Source: an uncultured Bacteroidales bacterium
GTDB lineage: Bacteria > Bacteroidota > Bacteroidia > Bacteroidales > Paludibacteraceae
Direction of reading: 5' to 3'
Assembly (NCBI GenBank): GCA_903929065.1
Contig: CAIYTJ010000469.1
Coordinates: 1 to 6,539, forward strand
Length of the DNA stretch: 6,539 nucleotides
Of the stretch, positions 1 to 5,874 are shown piece after piece (position 1 is the stretch's first letter; every line of letters starts with the position of its first letter). The notes below the pieces were generated by a model. That model was given only the letters and a program-made list of their open reading frames with translations. It had not been told where the DNA came from and did not search any database. The translations under genes were made by a program, and so were the position numbers.

Positions 1-3
1 CTG

Positions 4-76
<73 letters not shown>

Positions 77-154
77 AATGTTTGTTTTCTTTCAACTTTT
101 TACTAATAAGTGTTCACTGTCAATTGAAAGGTTGCTTTTCTCTCAAAGCGGCTG

Positions 155-185
155 CAAAGATACGTTATTTTTTTAATTTCCGAAA
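155..185 (-). promoter_or_regulatory. Bacteroidota-type promoter for the tRNA-Gly gene
   Basis: On the minus strand TATCTTTG (162-155) is a perfect match to the Bacteroidota -7 consensus TAnnTTTG. Nineteen bases upstream lies TTTC (185-182), one mismatch from the -33 TTTG. Transcription would begin near position 148 and give a leader of about 70 bases before the tRNA. The rest of the 172-base gap (77-248) is AT-rich and holds no gene that I can support. Confidence 0.6.
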
Positions 186-248
186 CGTTTTGGCAAGAAA
201 ATTACAAAGCCAAAAATCTTTTTTCAATTCGAATTGGATTTCTTTTTG

Positions 249-863
249 TTATTTGCCGGTGTAAACCAGTCTTTTTCGGGATATAGATTTTGGTGTGGCA
301 AGTGATTGGTCGATGTGAGGCAAAATTGCAGAGAAACTTCCTTTCAAAGCTTTTTTGTCATTAGTTTTCAGGTCGAAAACAACATTGTAAGAATTTTTGA
401 TACGACTTACAGTAAAAGTTCCGGAAGAAATAAGTTTCAGCGTCGACATAGCAGGATTTCCTTCGTAATATGATATACTTGCTCCAATGGGATAAACCAC
501 TTTGTCAATCGTATCGTTTAAGCCCGGTGCAACGGTAAATGGCAGACCTGAATTATTCACAGTATAAGTACCTACTGGTAGCAAAGTGTCGGTTTTGGCA
601 ATAAAAATATCTTCGAGAAACAAATATTGACCTGTTCCAACCAGATTTCCAATATCATTTATTTTCAACGAATCTGAAAAAAGCGAAAGCGAAATAACAT
701 TGTTTGTGTTTTTGTAATTGGCATAATAAGCACCGTAGAATTCGGCGTAACCCCAGGTGTAGGTAGGGTTAGTGTTGTAAACATACGGCTGAAAAAGTTG
801 TCCTCCGCCGCACGAAGTCAACAATCCAACCAAAACTATTATGAGCCAGCTATGTTTTTTCAT
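249..863 (-). CDS. Small secreted lipoprotein of unknown function
   Basis: This 204-residue protein begins with a typical lipoprotein signal: basic MKKH, a hydrophobic run, and lipobox LTSC with the lipidated cysteine at residue 18. Processing by Lgt and LspA is therefore expected, giving a lipid-anchored periplasmic or outer-membrane protein. The residues after the cysteine are GGGQ, without the acidic cluster known as an export signal for surface lipoproteins in several Bacteroidota, so a periplasm-facing location is the better guess. The mature part is rich in aromatic, Thr, Ser and Asn residues and in alternating hydrophobic stretches, which suggests a beta fold. I see no recognisable catalytic motif and do not know the family. 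The gene follows the permease gene after 67 bases, so it may be the last gene of the operon or have its own weak promoter. Confidence 0.85.
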   Translation of the reverse strand: MKKHSWLIIVLVGLLTSCGGGQLFQPYVYNTNPTYTWGYAEFYGAYYANYKNTNNVISLSLFSDSLKINDIGNLVGTGQYLFLEDIFIAKTDTLLPVGTYTVNNSGLPFTVAPGLNDTIDKVVYPIGASISYYEGNPAMSTLKLISSGTFTVSRIKNSYNVVFDLKTNDKKALKGSFSAILPHIDQSLATPKSISRKRLVYTGK

Positions 864-873
864 TTTATAATTA

Positions 874-906
874 CAAAACTTTTTTAATAACGGAAATCAT
901 GTCAAA
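874..906 (-). promoter_or_regulatory. Weak candidate promoter for the lipoprotein gene
   Basis: On the minus strand a TTTG (906-903) lies 21 bases upstream of AAGTTTTG (881-874), which matches the TAnnTTTG consensus at five of six fixed positions. Transcription would start only a few bases before the ATG at 863, so the message would be nearly leaderless. That closeness and the mismatch make this tentative. Confidence 0.3.
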
Positions 907-930
907 ATGTTGTTTTTTGAATCAACAAAG

Positions 931-2196
931 TTAATCATTCAGGTTTTCTTTTGTTCGAATGTACCGGACCGGATAATAAGCTGCTAAAAAGCCCATAATC
1001 AAAACGGTGCCAAAAACAAGTAAAATATCAATAACATTTGTTACCACCGGATAAGCATCAACCACATAACCGGTTCCAAGCCGGAGCAAACCGAAATATT
1101 GCTGCAACAGGCAAAGTAACGCTCCCAATCCGATTCCAACCATTGCTCCGACTCCGGAAATCAACCAGCCTTCGAACAGGAAAATGCGTTTAATCAACTG
1201 ATTGTCGGCACCCAAATTTCGCAACGTCTGGATATCGGCTTTTTTATCAATAATCAACATCGACAATGAACCAATAATATTAAAGCTGGCAATCAACAGG
1301 ATAAAACAAAGAATCAGATACGTAATCCATTTCTCAATTTTCATGATTTTGAAAAAACTTTCCTGTTGTTCGTAGCGGTTTTTCACCTGAAACTTTTCAC
1401 CCAGCAAGGTTTTGATTTGCTTTTGAACGTTGGTCTGATCAGCACCTTTTTCCAATTTCAATTCCACGGCCGAAACGGTGGATTTTTGATATTCAAATAA
1501 ATCACGTGCCAAACTGATGGAAATGAGTACATAATGATCGTCGTATTGCAATTGTTTCACCGAGAAAATACCTGAAACAAAGGTTCCGATTTGATTGAAA
1601 CTATTTTCGGGACGGAGCAGATTGATTTTTGACGTTCGGCGTGGCGCATAGATATAAAGCGGATCAATAAAATGAGCACCGAGCCCGAGTGTGCCGGCAA
1701 CACCAACTCCGGCAACAGCCCTTTGAAAAGCACCGTCGTAAAGTATAAACTTTCCATCGTACATAATGCTGTCGATGCGCGTCATTCGTTCAAAATCGTC
1801 GCTGACACCCTTGATGGTTGCCGGCATTTGTTTGTCTCTGAACCGCAGCAACGCATTTTCTTCAATTACTTCGGTGAAAACCGCCACCGGTTTCATTTTG
1901 CGTAATTCGGAAATTTCCTTCGAATTGACATCAAAAGTTTTTCCGTGAGTCAATGTTATTTTCAAATCCGGATCAAAAGCCGAAAACATATTGGAAATCA
2001 GCGATTCAAAACCATTGAAAACCGACAACACACATACAAGCGCTATCGTTCCGACCGCCACGCCGCCGGCAGAAATGCCGGAAATAATATTAATGGCATT
2101 GTGCGATTTTTTGGAAAACAAATACCGGCGGGCAATCCTGAATGAAAAGGAAAGTCCGCCAAAATAGTCGTTTTTTGTTATTTCGGGATTTGCCAT
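931..2196 (-). CDS. LolC/LolE-type (FtsX-like) ABC transporter permease
   Basis: This 421-residue inner-membrane protein has the architecture of the LolC/LolE lipoprotein-releasing permeases. The N-terminal motif IARRYLFSKK (residues 21-30) precedes a first membrane helix at about 35-60. A large periplasmic domain follows at about 61-285. Three helices come at about 290-316, 339-365 and 388-409. The FtsX-type cytoplasmic segment DIQTLRNLGA (321-330) lies just after helix 2, where these proteins contact their ATPase. Family members work with LolD to extract outer-membrane lipoproteins from the inner membrane and pass them to LolA. No ATPase gene is in the window, so whether this is LolC, LolE or a single-permease version is not decided. 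The chosen Met leaves about 20 residues before the conserved IARRYL motif. The next Met lies inside the periplasmic domain, so no better ATG start exists. The gene starts 12 bases after the rbfA stop. Confidence 0.9.
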   Translation of the reverse strand: MANPEITKNDYFGGLSFSFRIARRYLFSKKSHNAINIISGISAGGVAVGTIALVCVLSVFNGFESLISNMFSAFDPDLKITLTHGKTFDVNSKEISELRKMKPVAVFTEVIEENALLRFRDKQMPATIKGVSDDFERMTRIDSIMYDGKFILYDGAFQRAVAGVGVAGTLGLGAHFIDPLYIYAPRRTSKINLLRPENSFNQIGTFVSGIFSVKQLQYDDHYVLISISLARDLFEYQKSTVSAVELKLEKGADQTNVQKQIKTLLGEKFQVKNRYEQQESFFKIMKIEKWITYLILCFILLIASFNIIGSLSMLIIDKKADIQTLRNLGADNQLIKRIFLFEGWLISGVGAMVGIGLGALLCLLQQYFGLLRLGTGYVVDAYPVVTNVIDILLVFGTVLIMGFLAAYYPVRYIRTKENLND

Positions 2197-2208
2197 TAAA
2201 ACTGAACG

Positions 2209-2589
2209 TTAATCCAATTCAATCACTTCACCTTCTTTCAAGGGCGAAGGCGGATCGCTTTTCAGAAGATTATCGATATTTTCGAGATAATCCAGCGAAT
2301 CGTCCACATGAAAAAATAATTCGGGAACAATGCGCAACTGGTTTCGCACGCGTTTTCCCAAATCATATCGAATGGAGTTTTTATCTTCCAGCACTTTAGC
2401 CAACACTTCGGCGGATTTATTACTCGGGAAAATGCTCAAATAGGAACGGGCTATGCCTAAATCTGGGCTAATCCTCACATTGCTAACGGTTATTAAGGTG
2501 CCGTGCAATTCACGGGCGTACAACAAAAAGATTTCTCCCAATTCTTTCTGCAACATCCTCGATATTTTTTGTTGTCTGGTTGTTTCCAT
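2209..2589 (-). CDS. rbfA: Ribosome-binding factor A
   Basis: RbfA is a small KH-like protein that binds the immature 30S subunit, helps mature the 5' end of 16S rRNA and supports growth in the cold. This 126-residue protein fits the family in length and landmarks. An N-terminal helix runs RQQKISRMLQKELGEIF. The strand segment TVSNVRISPDLGIARSYLSIF corresponds to the family pattern of hydrophobic residues around DL and A. The late motif LRIVPELFFHVDDSLDYLENIDNLL matches the conserved PEL-F--D-S segment and final helix. The short acidic tail (GEVIELD) looks lineage-specific. The gene starts 5 bases after the stop of the upstream membrane-protein gene and ends 12 bases before the permease gene, so the three are very likely co-transcribed. 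Confidence 0.95.
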   Translation of the reverse strand: METTRQQKISRMLQKELGEIFLLYARELHGTLITVSNVRISPDLGIARSYLSIFPSNKSAEVLAKVLEDKNSIRYDLGKRVRNQLRIVPELFFHVDDSLDYLENIDNLLKSDPPSPLKEGEVIELD

Positions 2590-2594
2590 TGTTT

Positions 2595-3179
2595 TTATTT
2601 TAATTTCCCTGAAAAATAATTAATTGTATATTTAAGTTTAAAAAATCGTTGTCTTCCGGTTCGCTCGAAAACAAGATTATCATCATCTTCAATTTGACTG
2701 TTAAATGTTTCATTTTCGATTAATGGTATTTCTAATTTCTTAGAAATGTATTCTGCCCCTTTATATAAAATAGTCACATCTGATGTCCTGAAAATTGTAA
2801 TAGGTACTTTCGATTTGTCTTTTTGATAAAAAAACAATTGAAAATCATGAGCATCTTTATAATACAATCCTCCAGCTCTAGATTGTAAAGCCCTGATTTT
2901 ATAATCACGGTCTTGAAAAAGGATATTTTTAATATTGTAGGGTATTTTTTCTTCTACAAAAGTTATTTTCTTTAAAAACAAGTTATTTTTTAAATGAATC
3001 AATGAAAGACCATCATCAGATACTTTTACCCAGCTAAGAGACAATGAATACAGGTAAATGCATAAAGACAATGCTGCTAGATAAATCCATTCTTTTGTAA
3101 CCACCATTAGCAAAATATCGAATAGCACAGCAATGATTAATAGATATTTTATGGCATCCGGTATTCTGCTAAACCTCAT
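2595..3179 (-). CDS. AT-rich two-helix membrane protein of unknown function
   Basis: This 194-residue protein starts with a short basic segment (R2, R5, K11). Two closely spaced membrane helices follow at about 12-27 and 31-49, joined by the short turn TKE, so both ends are probably cytoplasmic. The remaining 145 residues form a soluble domain with alternating strands (WVKVSDDGLSLIHLKNN, KITFVEEKIPY, FQLFFYQKD, VPITIFRTSD) and then a helix (VTILYKGAEYISKKLEI). This layout resembles bacterial PH-like (bPH) membrane proteins, but that is inference from pattern only. The gene is about 30% GC over 2641-3180, against about 43-45% in cysS samples, and shows AT-rich codon choice. It sits 17 bases after cysS and 5 bases before rbfA. 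It therefore looks like a late insertion into a housekeeping operon, or a fast-evolving accessory gene. No function can be assigned. Confidence 0.85.
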   Translation of the reverse strand: MRFSRIPDAIKYLLIIAVLFDILLMVVTKEWIYLAALSLCIYLYSLSLSWVKVSDDGLSLIHLKNNLFLKKITFVEEKIPYNIKNILFQDRDYKIRALQSRAGGLYYKDAHDFQLFFYQKDKSKVPITIFRTSDVTILYKGAEYISKKLEIPLIENETFNSQIEDDDNLVFERTGRQRFFKLKYTINYFSGKLK

Positions 3180-3196
3180 AACTCAGAAATATCATT

Positions 3197-4663
3197 TTAG
3201 ATTTTCCACTCAAATCCGTCTTTCGTATCTTTAATTTCAAATCCAAGCGCAGTCAGTTCGTTACGGATTTTATCACTCGTTGCCCAGTCTTTGTTTTGTT
3301 TGGCTTCAAGCCGCATATTCAATAACAAATCAATCGCCTTTTTGTAAGCTTCATTTCCGGAAGAAGCTTCATTTTCGGCTTTCAAACCCAAAATATCTTC
3401 CATAAACAACTTGAAAACCGAATTCAGTTCTTCCAAATCGGGGGCAGAAATAGTTTCTTTTCCGTCGTGAACCAGATTTATGGCACGCAAAGCATCAAAC
3501 AAATACGAAATAACAATCGGCGTGTTCAAATCGTCGCACATGGCTTCCTCGCATTTTGCTCTGAGCCCGGCAGTTTCAACCGAAGAAGTTGCGGAAGCAG
3601 TCAGTTTCTGCAAACGGGAAAAGCCTTCCATCAAGCGGCTGAGGCCTTTTTCCGAAGCTTCCAAGGCGGCACTGCTGAAATCAACCGTGCTGCGGTAATG
3701 TGCCTGCAAAATAAAGAAACGAACCGTCATCGGACTAAACGGCTGAGTCAGCAAGGCATGATTTCCGGTGAAAAATTCTTCCAGGTTTATGAAATTTCCC
3801 AACGATTTTCCCATTTTCTGGCCGTTGATGGTAATCATGTTGTTGTGCATCCAGTATTTCACCGAATCTTTGCCCAAACCGGCTTTGTTCTGGGCAATTT
3901 CACACTCGTGGTGCGGAAACATCAAATCCATCCCACCGCCGTGAATATCAAATTCTTCGCCGAGGTATTTGGTTCCCATGGCCGAACATTCGAGGTGCCA
4001 ACCGGGAAAACCTTCGCTCCAGGGCGATTTCCAATGCATAATATGCTCCGGTGATGCTTTTTTCCACAATGCAAAATCCACGCTGCGGCGTTTTTCGGTT
4101 TGTCCATCCAACTCGCGGGTTGCTTCCAGCATATCCTCAATATTCCTGCCGGAAAGTTTACCGTAATTATTTGTTTTGTTGTATTTTTCCACATCAAAAT
4201 AAACCGAACCTTCGCTTTCGTAAGCAAAACCGGCATCGAAAATTTTCTGAACAAATTCAATTTGTTCGATAATATGTCCCGAAGCGTGCGGTTCAATGCT
4301 TGGCGGCAATACGTTCAGCGCTTCCATTGCTTTATGGTAGCGATTGGTGTAATATTGAACCACTTCCATTGGTTCCAGTTGGTCGAGTCGAGCTTTTTTC
4401 CCAATTTTATCTTCGCCGCTGTCAGCATCATTTTCCAAATGACCAACATCAGTAATGTTGCGGACATACCGGACTTTGTAACCCAAATGCATCAGATACC
4501 GGAAAACGATATCAAATGTGATGGCCGGACGAGCGTGTCCCAAATGCGCATCGCCGTAAACAGTCGGACCACAGACGTACATGCCCACTTTATTGTCGTG
4601 GAGCGGAATAAATTGTTCTTTTTTGCGGCTTAATGTGTTGTAAATATAAAGTTTATGTTCCAT
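3197..4663 (-). CDS. cysS: Cysteinyl-tRNA synthetase
   Basis: This class Ia enzyme charges tRNA-Cys with cysteine using ATP in the cytoplasm. The 488-residue length is normal for the family. The HIGH signature appears as HLGH at residues 40-43 within YVCGPTVYGDAHLGHAR. The KMSKS loop appears as KMGKS at 283-287, followed by LGNF. The zinc ligands that read out cysteine are all present: C31, C226 (in WHLECSAM), H251 and E255 (in PHHECEIAQ), with the same 25- and 4-residue spacings as in the E. coli enzyme. The C-terminal part (about 350-488) is the helical DALR and anticodon-binding region and ends WATSDKIRNELTALGFEIKD, typical of CysRS. The gene starts 9 bases after the J-domain gene stop, so it depends on the promoter upstream of that gene. 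The Ser-to-Gly change in the KMSKS loop is the only deviation seen. Confidence 0.98.
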   Translation of the reverse strand: MEHKLYIYNTLSRKKEQFIPLHDNKVGMYVCGPTVYGDAHLGHARPAITFDIVFRYLMHLGYKVRYVRNITDVGHLENDADSGEDKIGKKARLDQLEPMEVVQYYTNRYHKAMEALNVLPPSIEPHASGHIIEQIEFVQKIFDAGFAYESEGSVYFDVEKYNKTNNYGKLSGRNIEDMLEATRELDGQTEKRRSVDFALWKKASPEHIMHWKSPWSEGFPGWHLECSAMGTKYLGEEFDIHGGGMDLMFPHHECEIAQNKAGLGKDSVKYWMHNNMITINGQKMGKSLGNFINLEEFFTGNHALLTQPFSPMTVRFFILQAHYRSTVDFSSAALEASEKGLSRLMEGFSRLQKLTASATSSVETAGLRAKCEEAMCDDLNTPIVISYLFDALRAINLVHDGKETISAPDLEELNSVFKLFMEDILGLKAENEASSGNEAYKKAIDLLLNMRLEAKQNKDWATSDKIRNELTALGFEIKDTKDGFEWKI

Positions 4664-4672
4664 AATTAAATA

Positions 4673-5407
4673 TTAAACAAATCCTCGTTGTTTTTTCAAA
4701 GTTTCGTATGCTTCATTGATCGACCGGAATTTTTCAGTTGCCGATTTCTTCACTTCTTCGCCTAAATCGTTGACCAAATCAGGATGATATTTTTTTGCCA
4801 TGGTTCGGTAAGCTTTTTTGATTTGCTCGTCAGTTGCCGTAGGTTCTATTTCCAATGATTTATAAGCCCAATCGCGGTCAACTGCTTTCATGTAAGGCGC
4901 TTTGAGCGATTCGAAATCAAGTTGGCTGATTCTGAATATGTTGGCAACACGCTGAATAACAGCTAGCTCCGATGCAACTACTTCTCCATCGGCTAATGCA
5001 ATGGTAAACAACAAATGAACAAGTTCCAACTTGGTGGAATAATTCATATATTGATTAATCTGCATTGCCACCTGCGTTTCATCGATGTCTTGGTCCAGCA
5101 GTCCTTTCAGAATTTGCAACGCTTCCAGCGCACCTTGTTCTCCAAAATTGGCTACCAAAAACTTTTTGACTACCGCCAACTCCGATTTATCAACATGTCC
5201 GTCTGCTTTCATGACACAAGCCATCATTACGAGCAAACTCATTTTGAAATCGCCTTCTGTGGTGCTGTTTGGTCCCAACACATTTGTCGAAACATTAATT
5301 GTCGAATTGTCAAGCATCGACCCGACTGCAAACCCAATTAGCGCGCCAATCGGTCCTCCAAAAGCCCAGCCAAGACCGCCACCAATCCATTTTCCAAAAC
5401 TTCCCAT
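4673..5407 (-). CDS. TerB and J-domain protein (DjlA-like co-chaperone)
   Basis: This 244-residue protein has three parts. Residues 1-33 form a glycine-rich hydrophobic segment (KWIGGGLGWAFGGPIGALIG) that probably inserts in or lies on the membrane, as in DjlA. Residues about 52-165 form a TerB-like helical domain with two acidic repeats, KADGHVDKSEL (67-77) and ADGEVVASEL (139-148), which resemble the metal-binding acidic motifs of that family. Residues about 178-244 are a C-terminal J domain with the diagnostic HPD at 208-210 and the helix IV pattern FRSINEAYETLKK. J domains stimulate the ATPase of DnaK (Hsp70), so a DnaK co-chaperone role is likely; clients are unknown. It is the first gene of the probable operon. 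A consensus promoter leaves about 24 bases of leader before the ATG. Confidence 0.92.
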   Translation of the reverse strand: MGSFGKWIGGGLGWAFGGPIGALIGFAVGSMLDNSTINVSTNVLGPNSTTEGDFKMSLLVMMACVMKADGHVDKSELAVVKKFLVANFGEQGALEALQILKGLLDQDIDETQVAMQINQYMNYSTKLELVHLLFTIALADGEVVASELAVIQRVANIFRISQLDFESLKAPYMKAVDRDWAYKSLEIEPTATDEQIKKAYRTMAKKYHPDLVNDLGEEVKKSATEKFRSINEAYETLKKQRGFV

Positions 5408-5437
5408 ACCAAATTCAATTGTATAATTTTAGGACGA

Positions 5438-5469
5438 CAAAGATACGAAAAAATGTGCCAATAAGCCAA
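5438..5469 (-). promoter_or_regulatory. Bacteroidota-type promoter of the J-domain/cysS operon
   Basis: On the minus strand TATCTTTG (5445-5438) matches the -7 consensus TAnnTTTG exactly. TTGG (5469-5466) sits 20 bases upstream as the -33 element. Transcription would start near 5431, about 24 bases before the ATG at 5407. The octamer is identical to the one upstream of the tRNA-Gly gene. This is the only strong promoter I find for the five tightly packed genes. Confidence 0.65.
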
Positions 5470-5564
5470 TGTGATATTCGGATAATTTAAAATTCTGAAA
5501 GCAACGAATCCAACATTATCAAACAATTATGAAATATAAATTATGATTTATGAATTGAAAAACG

Positions 5565-5572
5565 TATTTTTG
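5565..5572 (+). promoter_or_regulatory. Probable promoter -7 element of the B12-regulated transcript
   Basis: TATTTTTG matches TAnnTTTG and lies just upstream of the first paired base of the riboswitch at 5581, so transcription would begin right at the aptamer. The -33 element is poor: only TTATG (5541-5545) is near the expected spacing. Position rather than sequence quality is the main support. Confidence 0.5.
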
Positions 5573-5580
5573 CACTCACA

Positions 5581-5766
5581 TTGGTTCACTAATTCCTGTT
5601 CGCGGAAGGTGATTAAAAGGGAATGCCGTGAAAATCGGCAACAGTCCCGCTGCTGTAAACTTCTTAAAACGTTTTGAATACTACTTTTGCCACTGTATCG
5701 CCAAAAACGAAACGGGAAGGCGTTCAAAAACGGAAGTAAGTCAGAAGACCTGCCATGTAATACCAG
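5581..5766 (+). ncRNA. Cobalamin (vitamin B12) riboswitch aptamer
   Basis: The region carries the conserved parts of the cobalamin riboswitch in order. The closing stem P1 pairs TTGGT (5581-5585) with ACCAG (5762-5766). The B12 box core runs from AAAAGGGAATGCCGTG (5615-5630) to CAACAGTCCCGCTGCTGTAA (5639-5658), with GGG (5619-5621) pairing CCC (5646-5648) and the inner hairpin TGCCG/CGGCA (5624-5628/5636-5640). AGGT (5607-5610) can pair with ACCT (5748-5751). A long side arm pairs CGTTTTGAA (5670-5678) with TTCAAAAACG (5723-5732), one base bulged, and ACTTC (5659-5663) pairs GAAGT (5733-5737). The invariant GCCACTG is at 5689-5695 and GTCAGAAGACCTGCC at 5740-5754. Adenosyl- or other cobalamins binding here would normally lower expression of the downstream gene. 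The open frame beginning at 5628 through this RNA is not a gene. Confidence 0.95.
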
Positions 5767-5772
5767 TTTTAA

Positions 5773-5791
5773 AGCTTTCGAGGACAGAGCT
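5773..5791 (+). promoter_or_regulatory. Hairpin directly after the riboswitch, candidate P13 stem
   Basis: AGCTTT (5773-5778) pairs with AGAGCT (5786-5791), including one G-U pair, around the 7-base loop CGAGGAC. It begins six bases after P1, where cobalamin riboswitches often carry the P13 hairpin whose loop forms a kissing contact with the aptamer and so links ligand binding to expression. The loop is G-rich and purine-rich, as such a contact would need. I did not identify its partner loop with certainty. Confidence 0.5.
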
Positions 5792-5797
5792 AAAAAC

Positions 5798-5838
5798 CAA
5801 TCATGCAGCCTTTTGCATTGTTGATTTTTCTTTTCTTG
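5798..5838 (+). terminator. Possible attenuator hairpin with T-rich tail
   Basis: ATGCA (5803-5807) pairs with TGCAT (5814-5818) around a 6-base loop. The stem extends through one mismatch and a U-G pair to CAA/TTG (5798-5800/5821-5823). A T-rich run, ATTTTTCTTTTCTT (5824-5837), follows at once. This has the shape of a Rho-independent terminator between the B12 aptamer and its target gene, so control by premature termination is possible. The stem is AT-rich and interrupted, so it may instead be only a translation-control structure. Confidence 0.35.
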
Positions 5839-5848
5839 CAAGCTATTG

Positions 5849-5863
5849 GATAAAACTTTTATC
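5849..5863 (+). repeat. Perfect inverted repeat just before the receptor start codon
   Basis: GATAAAA (5849-5855) and TTTTATC (5857-5863) are perfect inverted copies separated by one base, ending 11 bases before the ATG at 5875. In RNA the middle would open as a loop, leaving a short AT-rich stem. It could affect ribosome access to the start, but a stem this weak could also be chance in AT-rich leader sequence. Confidence 0.4.
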
Positions 5864-5874
5864 AAATAGATTGT

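Noticed and set aside
225..236. Perfect 12-base palindrome CAATTCGAATTG after the lipoprotein gene
   Set aside because: As RNA it gives only a 4-pair AT-rich stem, and no T-run follows directly on the minus strand. It is too weak to call a terminator or binding site.
908..927. TGTTG/CAACA inverted repeat after the permease gene, tested as a terminator
   Set aside because: The stem has only 5 pairs with a 10-base loop, and just four T residues follow on the minus strand.
3467..4633. Long plus-strand open frames opposite cysS (195 and 177 codons)
   Set aside because: They are antisense to a gene with all CysRS motifs intact. Their composition follows the mirrored codons, and no promoter or family match is seen.
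5548..5865. A 105-codon minus-strand open frame in the divergent region
   Set aside because: It is antisense to the riboswitch and its leader, whose conserved bases explain the sequence fully.
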